This document shows positions 54,605 through 62,516 of a stretch of DNA of 64,000 bases, one piece after another. Source of the stretch: Streptomyces lucensis JCM 4490 (GTDB lineage: Bacteria > Actinomycetota > Actinomycetes > Streptomycetales > Streptomycetaceae); contig NZ_BMUE01000005.1 of assembly GCF_014650035.1 (NCBI RefSeq), forward strand, positions 124,001 through 188,000, in the 5' to 3' direction. A program made the translations under genes and the position numbers. Each line of letters begins with the position of its first letter. Within the stretch, counting starts at the first letter, position 1. The notes under the pieces are model-generated. The model searched no databases and was not told the origin of the DNA. It saw only the letters and a list, made by a program, of their open reading frames with translations.

Positions 54605-55205
54605 CACCCTCCCCGGCCCCCGCACCGAGGACCACCTGCCGCACACGGCGCAGGCCGCGGTGAAGCTCGTGATCGTGGGCGGCTTCGGCGTCGGCAAGAC
54701 CACCATGGTCGGTTCGGTCAGCGAGATCAGACCGCTGACGACCGAGGAGACCATGACCCAGGCGGGCATCGGCGTCGACGACGACTACGGCTCCGAGTCC
54801 AAGACGGCCACCACCGTGGCGATGGACTTCGGCCGCATCAGCATCACCGACAAGCTGGTGCTCTACCTCTTCGGCACCCCCGGCCAGGAACGCTTCTGGT
54901 TCCTGTGGAACCGCCTGTTCGAAGGCGCCCTCGGCGCGGTCGTCCTGGTCGACACCCGGCGTCTCGAGGTCAGCTTCGACGTCATGGGCCGGCTGGAGGA
55001 GCGGGGCGTGCCGTTCGTCGTCGCCGTCAACTCCTTCCCCGACGCGCCCCGTCACCCGGTCGGGGAACTGCGCACCGCGCTGGACCTGGCCCCGGAGATC
55101 CCGATCATCGAGTGCGACGTACGCCGCCGCGCGTCCAGCAAGGACGTGCTGATGACCCTCATGCGCTTCCTGCACTCGCTCGCCCTGTCCGGCTCCCTCT
55201 CCTGA
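54585..55205 (+). CDS. cvnD: Conservon small GTPase CvnD
   Basis: 206 residues, Ras-like. G1 GGFGVGKTTMVGS, G2 Thr in LTTEETMTQAGIG, G3 FGTPGQERFWF. The G4 position reads VAVNSFPDA instead of NKxD, normal in conservon GTPases. No lipidation signal. It should cycle between GTP and GDP, controlled by CvnB, and may govern the P450 gene next door functionally. ATG 54585 lies inside cvnC. Confidence 0.93.
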   Translation: MDFNGSDTLPGPRTEDHLPHTAQAAVKLVIVGGFGVGKTTMVGSVSEIRPLTTEETMTQAGIGVDDDYGSESKTATTVAMDFGRISITDKLVLYLFGTPGQERFWFLWNRLFEGALGAVVLVDTRRLEVSFDVMGRLEERGVPFVVAVNSFPDAPRHPVGELRTALDLAPEIPIIECDVRRRASSKDVLMTLMRFLHSLALSGSLS

Positions 55206-55250
55206 TCCGCGGCCGACCGGCCGCCACACCATCCGTTCCGGAGCGACACT

Positions 55251-56729
55251 GTGACGTCTGAACCCCGATCAACGACCGGCACAGCCCCCACCCCGCCACC
55301 GGGCTGCCCGGCGCACGGCCCCGGTCCCGGCGGGCTGCACCGGCTCTACGGCCCCGACGCCGACGACCTCGGCGACCTCTACGAGCGGCTGCGCGAGCAG
55401 CACGGCCCCGTGGCCCCCGTGCTGCTCCACGACGACGTGCCGATGTGGGTGGTCCTCGGGCACGCCGAGAACCTGCAACTGGTGCGCAGCCCCTCGCAGT
55501 ACACCCGGGACAGCCGCATCTGGAGCCCGCTGCTGGAGGGCATGGTCAAGCCCGACCACCCGCTCATGCCCCACATCGCCTGGCAGCCCATCTGCTCCCA
55601 CGCCGAGGGCGACGAACACCAGCGGCTGCGGGCCGCCGTCACCGCGGCCATGTCCACCATCGACCACCGCAGCGTCCGCCGGCACATCGGCCGCTCCACC
55701 CAGGGCCTGGTCAACAGCTTCTGCGAGCGGGGCCGCGCGGACCTGGTCCCCCAGTTCGCCGAGCACCTGCCGATGGCCGTCATGTGCGAGATCCTCGGCA
55801 TGCCCGAGGAGTACGACGACCGGATGGTGCAGGCCGCGCGCGATGCGCTGAAGGGCACCGAGACCGCCATCCAGAGCCACACCTACGTCATGGACGCGCT
55901 GGGCCGGCTCACCGGCCGGCGCCGCGCCCGGCCCGAGGACGACTTCACCAGCCACCTCATCACCCACCCCGCCGGACTCACCGACGACGAGGTCCGCGAG
56001 CACCTGCGGCTCGTCCTCTTCGCGGCCTACGAGGCCACCGCCAACCTCCTCGCCAACGCGCTGCGCATGGTGCTCACCGAGCCGGGCTTCCGCGCCCAGC
56101 TCAACGGTGGCCAGATGACCGTGCCGGAGGCGATCGAGCAGTCCCTCTGGGACGAGCCGCCGTTCAGCACCGTCCTCGGCTACTACGCCAAGCAGGACAC
56201 CGAGCTGGGCGGCCAGCGCATCCGCAAGGGCGACGGGCTGCTCTTCGCACCCGCCCCGGGCAACCTCGACCCGCGCATCCGGCCCGACCTGTCCGCGAGC
56301 ATGCAGGGCAACCGATCGCACCTGGCCTTCGGCGGCGGCCCCCACGAGTGCCCCGGCCAGGACATCGGCCGTGCCATCGCCGACGTCGGTGTCGACGCCC
56401 TGCTGACCCGGCTGCCGGACATCCGACTCGACTGCCCCGAGGAGGAGTTGAGCTGGCGGGCGTCCATCGCCTCGCGGCACCTGGTGTCCCTGCCGGTGCG
56501 CTTCGAGCCCAAGGTGCAGCAGGACGTCGACCTGCCGCCCAGGGCCATGCCGCTGCCGCCGCAGCGCACGGGCCCGCGCGCCGGCACCCCGGACGGCGCC
56601 CCCGCCCCGGCCGCCGCACCACGGCCGACGGCCACCCGCCCCGCCCCCGAACCCTTCCACCCGGCACCCGCACCGGCCCCGTCCCGGAGCATCTGGCGAC
56701 GCCTGCTGCACTGGTGGCGCGGCGAGTGA
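55251..56729 (+). CDS. cvnE: Conservon cytochrome P450 lacking ExxR (CYP157-like)
   Basis: 492 residues. The heme-binding loop FGGGPHECPGQD is intact with Cys367. Two otherwise conserved features are altered: the K-helix ExxR is replaced by EQSLW (residues 296-300), and the I-helix AGxE-T reads AAYEAT, without the usual first Thr. Loss of ExxR is known for the CYP157 family of Streptomyces, which is found in conservons. An unusual ~75-residue Pro/Ala tail ends SIWRRLLHWWRGE, an aromatic and basic amphipathic patch. GTG 55251 starts 45 bp after cvnD; operon. Substrate unknown. Confidence 0.9.
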   Translation: MTSEPRSTTGTAPTPPPGCPAHGPGPGGLHRLYGPDADDLGDLYERLREQHGPVAPVLLHDDVPMWVVLGHAENLQLVRSPSQYTRDSRIWSPLLEGMVKPDHPLMPHIAWQPICSHAEGDEHQRLRAAVTAAMSTIDHRSVRRHIGRSTQGLVNSFCERGRADLVPQFAEHLPMAVMCEILGMPEEYDDRMVQAARDALKGTETAIQSHTYVMDALGRLTGRRRARPEDDFTSHLITHPAGLTDDEVREHLRLVLFAAYEATANLLANALRMVLTEPGFRAQLNGGQMTVPEAIEQSLWDEPPFSTVLGYYAKQDTELGGQRIRKGDGLLFAPAPGNLDPRIRPDLSASMQGNRSHLAFGGGPHECPGQDIGRAIADVGVDALLTRLPDIRLDCPEEELSWRASIASRHLVSLPVRFEPKVQQDVDLPPRAMPLPPQRTGPRAGTPDGAPAPAAAPRPTATRPAPEPFHPAPAPAPSRSIWRRLLHWWRGE

Positions 56730-56735
56730 CCGGTT

Positions 56736-57686
56736 CTAACCCCGCCCGGCCCAGGAGTCGTGGGACGACCAGGCCCCGAGCACGCGCGCGGTGACGAACG
56801 TGTGCTCCAGGCCGGTCACCGGATCGGTGAACTCAAGCCGTCGCGCGAGCAGTTGCAGCGGACGGCGGAAGTCGCCGGGCGGCGCCGGCGCGGTCACCTC
56901 CGGGTACAGCGGGTCGCCGAGAACGGGCACGCCCAGCGCGTTGAGGTGCACCCGCAGCTGGTGCGTCTGCCCGGTCGCGGGGACGAGCCGGTACCGGCCC
57001 ATACCGCCTTGGACCTCGGCGAGCTCCACGTACGTCTCGGCGTTCGGCTCGCCCTCGGCCTCCCGCGCGGCGTGCACCCCGCGCTCCTTCACGATCCTGC
57101 TGCGCACGGTGCGCGGAAGGACGAGCGAGGGGTCGTACGGGGCGATCGCCTCGTACTCCTTGCGCACCAGCCGGTCCCGGAACAGCGTCTGGTACGCCCC
57201 GCGCTCCCCGGGCCGCACCGTGAACAGCACCAGCCCCGCCGTCAGCCGGTCCAGGCGGTGCGCGGCCGTCAGCGTGGGTATGCCCAGGTCGTGCCGCAGC
57301 CGGGCCAGCGCGGTCTGGGCGATGTGCGAGCCGCGCGGCGTCGTCGCGAGGAAGTGCGGCTTGTCGGCCACCACGATGTGCGCGTCCCGGTACACCACCT
57401 CCACCGGGAACGGCACCGGCACCTCGGCGGGCGGCTCGCGGTGGAACCACACGAACATGCCGGGCTCGTACGGCGCGTCCGGCGCCACCGGCCGCCCGTC
57501 GGCGCCGACGACCAGCCCCGCGTCGAACATCCCCTCGACCATGCCGGGACCGGCCCCCGTCAGCCGGGCCACCAGATGTTCCCGCACGGTCGCCCACGTC
57601 CCGGACGAGGGCAGCCGCACCCGCACGGGATCCACACCGTCGCGCTGGGGGAGCGGGGCGGGCGGGGGCGGGGTGCGGCGTCTCAT
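56736..57686 (-). CDS. RluA-family RNA pseudouridine synthase
   Basis: 316 residues. An N-terminal S4-like region (TVREHLVARLTGAGPGMVEG) precedes the RluA core, with catalytic Asp in AHRLDRLTAGLVLF and ATGQTHQLRVHLNALGVP near the C-terminus. It isomerises uridine to pseudouridine in rRNA or tRNA; the site cannot be told from sequence. ATG 57686 is preceded 8 nt upstream by a TACCCT box, suggesting a leaderless message; TTG 57695 is an alternative. It converges on the P450 with 6 bp between stops. Confidence 0.9.
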   Translation of the reverse strand: MRRRTPPPPAPLPQRDGVDPVRVRLPSSGTWATVREHLVARLTGAGPGMVEGMFDAGLVVGADGRPVAPDAPYEPGMFVWFHREPPAEVPVPFPVEVVYRDAHIVVADKPHFLATTPRGSHIAQTALARLRHDLGIPTLTAAHRLDRLTAGLVLFTVRPGERGAYQTLFRDRLVRKEYEAIAPYDPSLVLPRTVRSRIVKERGVHAAREAEGEPNAETYVELAEVQGGMGRYRLVPATGQTHQLRVHLNALGVPVLGDPLYPEVTAPAPPGDFRRPLQLLARRLEFTDPVTGLEHTFVTARVLGAWSSHDSWAGRG

Positions 57687-57754
57687 CGGGACCAAGGGTA
57701 CGGGGCGGGAAAAACGGTGAACCGCCGGCCGCTCCGGCGGGCAGTATGTGGATC

Positions 57755-58336
57755 ATGCCGTTTCTCACCAGCCCGGTACTGCCCCCCGGAGCCCTCGCCC
57801 GCACCCCGCAGCCCTCCCTCCCCACCGGTGACGGCCTGCTCCTGCGCCCCTGGCGGGCCGGGGACGCGCCCGCCGTCCACGCCGCCCTCCAGGACCCGGT
57901 CATGCACCAGTGGCACCTGAGGTCCTGTGACTCCGAGGAGGAGGCCGCCGGCTGGATCGCCGAGTGGCGGACGGCCTGGGAGGACGAGCGCGAGGCCCAG
58001 TGGGCCGTCGTGGACGCGGCGACGGACGAACTGCGGGGCCGGGTCGCGCTGCGCCAGATCCTGCTCGCCGACGGCATCGCCGAGATCGCCTACTGGACGG
58101 TGGCGGGGGCGCGTGGCCAAGGCGTCGCGGTCCGGGCCTCCGCCACCCTGACCCGCTGGGCCTTCGAGGAGATCGGCTTCCACCGGCTCGAACTCTTCCA
58201 CGCCGCCGCCAACGAGGCATCCTGCCGCGCCGCCGTCAAGGCCGGCTTCGCCGTGGAGGGCACCAAGCGCAGCGCCCTGCTGCATCCGGACGGCTGGCAC
58301 GACATGCACTTCCACGCCCGCGTGCACGGCGACTGA
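57755..58336 (+). CDS. GNAT family N-acetyltransferase
   Basis: 193 residues. RimJ/RimL-like GNAT fold: LLLRPWRAGDAPAVHAAL at the N-terminus, then the acetyl-CoA segment WTVAGARGQGVAVRAS (RGQG pyrophosphate loop) and a NEASCRAAVKAGFAVEG near the end. Substrate unknown. Two in-frame ATGs exist (57746, 57755); 57755 begins MPFLTSPVLPPG. It is divergent from the RluA gene and followed 11 nt later by the nucleotidase gene. Confidence 0.87.
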   Translation: MPFLTSPVLPPGALARTPQPSLPTGDGLLLRPWRAGDAPAVHAALQDPVMHQWHLRSCDSEEEAAGWIAEWRTAWEDEREAQWAVVDAATDELRGRVALRQILLADGIAEIAYWTVAGARGQGVAVRASATLTRWAFEEIGFHRLELFHAAANEASCRAAVKAGFAVEGTKRSALLHPDGWHDMHFHARVHGD

Positions 58337-58347
58337 GGGGACAGCGC

Positions 58348-59286
58348 ATGCCGGCCTTCGAACTCGCCGACCGACTCGTCGTGGGCGTCGCGTCCAGCGC
58401 CCTGTTCGACCTGGAGGAGTCCGACGCGGTCTTCCGGGAGCAGGGCGAAGAGGCCTACCGGGCCCACCAGGAGGAGAACGTGGACAACACGCTCCGGCCG
58501 GGGGTCGCCTTCGCCTTCGTCCGGCGGCTGCTGTCGCTGAACGACCTGAGCGAACCCGGGGACCCACTCGTCGAGGTCATCATCCTCTCCCGCAACGACC
58601 CCGACACCGGCCTGCGGGTGATGCGGTCGATCCAGTCCCACGGCCTGCCGATCAGCCGGGCCATCTTCCGGCAGGGACGGTCGCCCTATCCCTTCATGAC
58701 GGCGCTGAACATGTCCCTGTTCCTGTCCGCGGACGGGCGCGACGTGCGCGAGGCCGTCGCCGCCGGACTGCCGGCCGGGCACGTGCTCGGCTCGGCGTAC
58801 GCGGGCGACCCCGACGACCGGGACCTGCGGATCGCGTTCGACTTCGACGGCGTGCTCGCGAGTGACGCCGCCGAGCGGGTGTACCAGGCCGGCGGCCTGG
58901 AGGAGTTCCGGGCGTACGAGGCCCGCAACGCGGCTACCCCGCACGACCCCGGGCCGCTGCGCGACTTCCTCGCCGGCGTGAACCGGATACAGCTGCGCGA
59001 GGAGGAACGGCGCAGGAGCGATCCGGAGTACCAGCTCCGTGTCCACGTCTCCATCGTGACCGCGCGCAACGCGCCCGCGCACGAGCGCGCGGTGCGCAGC
59101 CTCAAGGAGTGGGGCGTGCGGGTGAACGACGCCTTCTTCCTCGGCGGTGTGGACAAGGGCGCGGTCATGAAGGTGCTCGACCCGCACATCTTCTTCGACG
59201 ACCAGGTGGTCCACCTGGAGAGCACGTCCCGGACCACGCCCAGCGTGCACGTCCCGTTCGGCACGATCAACGAGACGGCCCCCTGA
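58348..59286 (+). CDS. Cytosolic 5'-nucleotidase-like protein
   Basis: 312 residues. A family of bacterial 5'-nucleotidases (similar to cN-I); HAD-like motif I reads IAFDFDGVLASDAAE (~residue 165), and a second acidic segment is HIFFDDQVVHL. The N-terminal VGVASSALFDLEESDAVF is characteristic. It may dephosphorylate nucleoside monophosphates; the specificity is unknown. ATG 58348 follows GAGGGG. It is closely linked to the GNAT gene and probably co-transcribed. Confidence 0.82.
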   Translation: MPAFELADRLVVGVASSALFDLEESDAVFREQGEEAYRAHQEENVDNTLRPGVAFAFVRRLLSLNDLSEPGDPLVEVIILSRNDPDTGLRVMRSIQSHGLPISRAIFRQGRSPYPFMTALNMSLFLSADGRDVREAVAAGLPAGHVLGSAYAGDPDDRDLRIAFDFDGVLASDAAERVYQAGGLEEFRAYEARNAATPHDPGPLRDFLAGVNRIQLREEERRRSDPEYQLRVHVSIVTARNAPAHERAVRSLKEWGVRVNDAFFLGGVDKGAVMKVLDPHIFFDDQVVHLESTSRTTPSVHVPFGTINETAP

Positions 59287-59301
59287 CGCGCCCACGGCAC
59301 A

Positions 59302-59332
59302 GCGGCGGCGCCCCGGCCGGGTGCGCCGCCGC
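59302..59332. terminator. Bidirectional hairpin terminator
   Basis: GCGGCGGCGC pairs perfectly with GCGCCGCCGC around 11 nt, between the converging nucleotidase and siderophore-interacting protein genes. Confidence 0.65.
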
Positions 59333-59354
59333 CGTGATGGTGCTCCGGCCGCGG

Positions 59355-60200
59355 TCAGGCGGCCGTCGCGCCGCCCTCCTGCTCGGCCTCGACGCGGGCG
59401 TTCCACTCCCGCTTGGAGGCCTGCCAGCCGTCCTCGTCGTGGCCGTGCCGCCAGTACCCGGAGATCGACAGGTCCTCGCGGGGGAGCTGCAGCTCGACCC
59501 GCAGCAGGCGGCGGAGCTCCTTCACGAAGGACGCCTCGCCGTGCACGAACGCGTGCGGCCGGCCCGCCGGGAAGTCCAGCGACCGCACGGCCTCCAGCAG
59601 GGCCTCGCCGACCGGGCGGCCGCCGCGGTGCAGCCAGACCACCTCCACCTCGGAGTCGATCTTCTGCTCCTCCTCGGGCCCCGCCACCTCGACGAAGGCG
59701 TGCGCGCGGGCCCCCGCGGGCAGCGTCTCCAGGGCGCGGGCGATCGCGGGCAGCGCGCTCTCGTCACCGGCGAGCAGATGCCAGTCGGCGTCCGGGGCCG
59801 GCGCGTAGGCGCCTCCGGGGCCCATGAAGCGGACCGTCTCACCGGGCCGCGCGCGGGTGGCCCACGGTCCGGCCAGGCCCTCGTCGCCGTGGATCACGAA
59901 GTCCAGTGTGAGTTCCCGGTGTTCGGGGTCCCAGGCGCGCACCGTGTACGTACGGGTCACCGGCCACTGCTCGCGCGGGAACTCCGCCCGGATCCGCTCC
60001 AGGTCGAAGGGCTCCGGGTAGGTCACGCCGGGAGGGCCGAACAGCAGCTTCACGTAGTGGTCCGTGCAGGTGTCCGCGGCGAAGTCGGCGAGCCCCGCGC
60101 CCCCCAGCACCACTCGCTGCATGTGCGGGGTGAGCCGCTCGGTGCGCACCACCTGGGCGGTATGGAGCTTGCGCGGCTTTCGTGCCGGGCGCTCTGCCAT
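59355..60200 (-). CDS. Siderophore-interacting protein (FAD ferric-siderophore reductase)
   Basis: 281 residues, SIP/ViuB family. Flavoprotein that reduces ferric siderophores in the cytosol using NAD(P)H. FAD-binding residues lie in VTRTYTVRAWDPEHREL; the NAD domain has LLAGDESALPAIARAL, and the C-terminal GYWRHGHDEDGW is typical. ATG 60200 is chosen because AGGAGG lies 5 nt upstream; the GTG at 60203 is too close. A DmdR1/DtxR-type iron box precedes it, so it should be iron-repressed. No siderophore cluster is adjacent. Confidence 0.9.
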   Translation of the reverse strand: MAERPARKPRKLHTAQVVRTERLTPHMQRVVLGGAGLADFAADTCTDHYVKLLFGPPGVTYPEPFDLERIRAEFPREQWPVTRTYTVRAWDPEHRELTLDFVIHGDEGLAGPWATRARPGETVRFMGPGGAYAPAPDADWHLLAGDESALPAIARALETLPAGARAHAFVEVAGPEEEQKIDSEVEVVWLHRGGRPVGEALLEAVRSLDFPAGRPHAFVHGEASFVKELRRLLRVELQLPREDLSISGYWRHGHDEDGWQASKREWNARVEAEQEGGATAA

Positions 60201-60221
60201 CACGGCCTCCTGCGATATTGG

Positions 60222-60235
60222 TTAGGTTTACCTAA
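60222..60235. promoter_or_regulatory. Iron box (DmdR1/DtxR-type operator)
   Basis: TTAGGTTTACCTAA is a near-perfect 14-bp palindrome with further TTAG repeats on its right, in an AT-rich patch 22 nt before the siderophore-interacting protein start. It matches the arms of the known TTAGGTTAGGCTCACCTAA consensus. Confidence 0.8.
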
Positions 60236-60311
60236 GTTAGCATCCCGCTCCGAGTCAACGCCTTTTCCTCACGGTCCCGATGGGAACCCTCGCCCCGGCG
60301 CACCGCCGGGG

Positions 60312-61232
60312 TCACCGCGCCAGCGTGACCAGCAGGCGCTGCAACGAGCCGCCCAGGCCCCACCGCCGCGCCAGGTCCTCCAGTGCCGCCGGGTCGCGCG
60401 GGGAGCGCGGCAGGGCGGTGTCGACGTCCGGGAGCGGCACGTCGCCGGCCACCCGTACCACCTTCGGCGCGACCGCCAGATACGGTCCGGCCTCGGTGAG
60501 CCGCATGCGCTGCGACGGCGTGAGCCTGGCCCGCGGGTCGCCGACCGCCGCCACGATCCCCGCCAGGTCGCCGAACTCGGCGAGCAGCTTGGCGGCCGTC
60601 TTCTCGCCGATGCCGGCCACGCCCGGCAGGCCGTCGCTCGGGTCACCGCGCAGCAGCGCCAGATCCGCGTACCCGCGCCCGTCGACCCCATACTTCCCGC
60701 GCAGCACCGCCTCGTCGGTCAGCTGCAGCGTGCCGACGCCCTTGAGCGGGTACAGCACGCGCACCCCCCGCGCGTCGTCGACCAGCTGGTACAGGTCGCG
60801 GTCGCCGGTGACGATGTCGACCGGGCCGTCGGCGCGCGCGGTGAACGTGCCGATCACGTCGTCCGCCTCGTACCCGGCGACCCCGACGCGCGCGATGCCG
60901 ATCGCGTCCAGCACGTCCTCGATGACGGGCACCTGCGGGGAGAGCGTGTCCGGCACCTCCTCCTCGTCCGGCGCGCCCTCGTGCTCCTCGGCGACCCGGT
61001 GCGCCTTGTACGTGGGGATCAGCTCGACCCGCCACCGCGGCCGCCAGTCGGCGTCCATGCAGGCCACCAGCCGCTCGGGCCGGTGGTCCCTCACCAGCCG
61101 GTCGATGAAGTCCAGCAGTCCGCGCACGGCGTTCACGGGGGTGCCGTCGGGCGCCTTCACGGAGTCCGGGACGCCGAAGTAGGCACGGAAGTAGAGCGAT
61201 GCGGTGTCGAGGAGCATGAGTCGTCCGGTCAC
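60312..61232 (-). CDS. 5'-3' exonuclease (FEN/Pol I N-terminal-like)
   Basis: 306 residues. Equivalent to the N-terminal nuclease of DNA polymerase I as a free protein. Metal-binding acidic residues are in LMLLDTASLYFRAYF, ACMDADWRPRW, GYEADDVIGTF and VTGDRDLYQLV. A helix-hairpin-helix follows (GLPGVAGIGEKTAAKLLAEF). It probably removes RNA primers or flaps. GTG 61232 (MTGRLMLLD) is used; the longer frame to 61355 has no family resemblance. A CATGAT box 6 nt before it suggests a leaderless mRNA. Confidence 0.9.
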   Translation of the reverse strand: MTGRLMLLDTASLYFRAYFGVPDSVKAPDGTPVNAVRGLLDFIDRLVRDHRPERLVACMDADWRPRWRVELIPTYKAHRVAEEHEGAPDEEEVPDTLSPQVPVIEDVLDAIGIARVGVAGYEADDVIGTFTARADGPVDIVTGDRDLYQLVDDARGVRVLYPLKGVGTLQLTDEAVLRGKYGVDGRGYADLALLRGDPSDGLPGVAGIGEKTAAKLLAEFGDLAGIVAAVGDPRARLTPSQRMRLTEAGPYLAVAPKVVRVAGDVPLPDVDTALPRSPRDPAALEDLARRWGLGGSLQRLLVTLAR

Positions 61233-61400
61233 GTCCGCATCATGCCGTACGGCGCCGACAGGGGCCCCGCGCCCGGAACGGGTTGCGCCATGCGCATCGC
61301 CGTGACACCGGCCACCTGCGGGTTTGCCGCTGCTTGACCTGGGGAGGTGCCGCAACTGGGCGAGGGTGGTTGCTCAATTCAACTGTCAGCGACTCCTCGT

Positions 61401-61418
61401 CCCCTGTCCCTGTCCCTG
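61401..61418 (+). repeat. (CCCTGT) hexamer repeat in leader of ABC transporter
   Basis: Three consecutive CCCTGT-type units, flanked by inverted CTCGT/ACGAG, lie in the leader just before the ATPase gene ribosome site. They could form a small hairpin; the function is unknown. Confidence 0.45.
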
Positions 61419-61439
61419 TCCCCGAGACGAGAGGTACGC

Positions 61440-62516
61440 GTGCAACCGAGGCTTGAGGCGGAGCACCTGTTCAAGGTGTTCGGCAGACGACCGGACGAAG
61501 CGGTGGAACGGGTGCGCAAGGGCGCCGACCGGGACGACCTGCGCGGGGACGGCACGACCGCCGCCGTGATCGACGCCTCCTTCCGCGTGGAGGAGGGCGA
61601 GATCTTCGTCGTCATGGGACTGTCGGGCTCCGGCAAGTCCACCCTCCTGCGCATGCTCAACGGGCTGCTGGAGCCGACCGCGGGCCGTGTGCTCTTCGAC
61701 GGCCGGGACCTGACCGCGCTCACCGACCGCGAGCTGCGCAAGCTGCGCTCGGAGCGGATCAGCATGGTCTTCCAGCACTTCGCGCTCTTCCCGCACCGCA
61801 GTGTCCGCGACAACGCCGCCTACGGCCTGGAAGTGCAGGGCGTGCCCCGCGCCGAGCGCGAACGCCGCGCCGACGAGGCGCTCGCCCTGTGCGGCCTGGC
61901 CGGCTGGGAGAAGGCCTGGCCGGACGAGCTGTCCGGCGGCATGCAGCAGCGCGTCGGCCTCGCCCGCGCCCTCGCGACCGACGCCGACCTGCTGCTGATG
62001 GACGAGTCCTTCAGCGCCCTCGACCCGCTGATCCGCCGGGACATGCAGGACCAGCTGCTGGAGCTGCAGAAGACCCTGCGCAAGACCATCGTCTTCATCA
62101 CCCACGACCTCAACGAGGCGATGCGGCTCGGCGACCGCATCGCCGTCATGCGGGACGGCCGCATCGTCCAGACCGGCACCGCCGAGGACATCCTGCTGCG
62201 CCCGGCGAACGACTACGTGGCCTCCTTCATCCAGGACGTCGACCGCTCCCGCGTGCTGACCGCCGCCGCCGTGATGGACACCGAGCCGCGCGGCGACGAG
62301 GCCGACTGCGGCTGCGAGACGGCGGCCCCCGACACGCCGTTCACCGAACTGTGCGCGCTCAGCGCGCGGCTCACCCACCCGGTCGCCGTCCTCGACGCCG
62401 GCCGCACCCTCGTCGGCGTCGTACCCCGGCAGCGGCTCGTCGGCGTCCTCGGCGACGAACACGGCGAGGCCACCGCCTGTGACCGCGACGGCGGGAAGGT
62501 GACCGGCCGTGCCTAG
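61440..62516 (+). CDS. Glycine betaine/proline-type ABC transporter ATPase (ProV-like)
   Basis: 358 residues. Walker A GLSGSGKST, signature LSGGMQQRVGLARA, Walker B LLLMDESFSALDP, switch His in IVFITHDLNEAMRLGD. A partial CBS region (~275-358) contains HPVAVLDAGRTLVGVVP; CBS domains in OpuA-type transporters sense ionic strength. A CxC (DCGCE) lies in the linker. Start GTG 61440 after AGAGG. It overlaps the permease gene by 8 nt. Probable role: uptake of compatible solutes under osmotic stress. Confidence 0.9.
   Translation: MQPRLEAEHLFKVFGRRPDEAVERVRKGADRDDLRGDGTTAAVIDASFRVEEGEIFVVMGLSGSGKSTLLRMLNGLLEPTAGRVLFDGRDLTALTDRELRKLRSERISMVFQHFALFPHRSVRDNAAYGLEVQGVPRAERERRADEALALCGLAGWEKAWPDELSGGMQQRVGLARALATDADLLLMDESFSALDPLIRRDMQDQLLELQKTLRKTIVFITHDLNEAMRLGDRIAVMRDGRIVQTGTAEDILLRPANDYVASFIQDVDRSRVLTAAAVMDTEPRGDEADCGCETAAPDTPFTELCALSARLTHPVAVLDAGRTLVGVVPRQRLVGVLGDEHGEATACDRDGGKVTGRA

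Noticed and set aside
61233-61439. c-di-AMP (ydaO-type) riboswitch before the osmoprotectant transporter
   Set aside because: The gap is short and lacks the conserved ydaO core; only CCCTGT repeats and a weak hairpin are seen.
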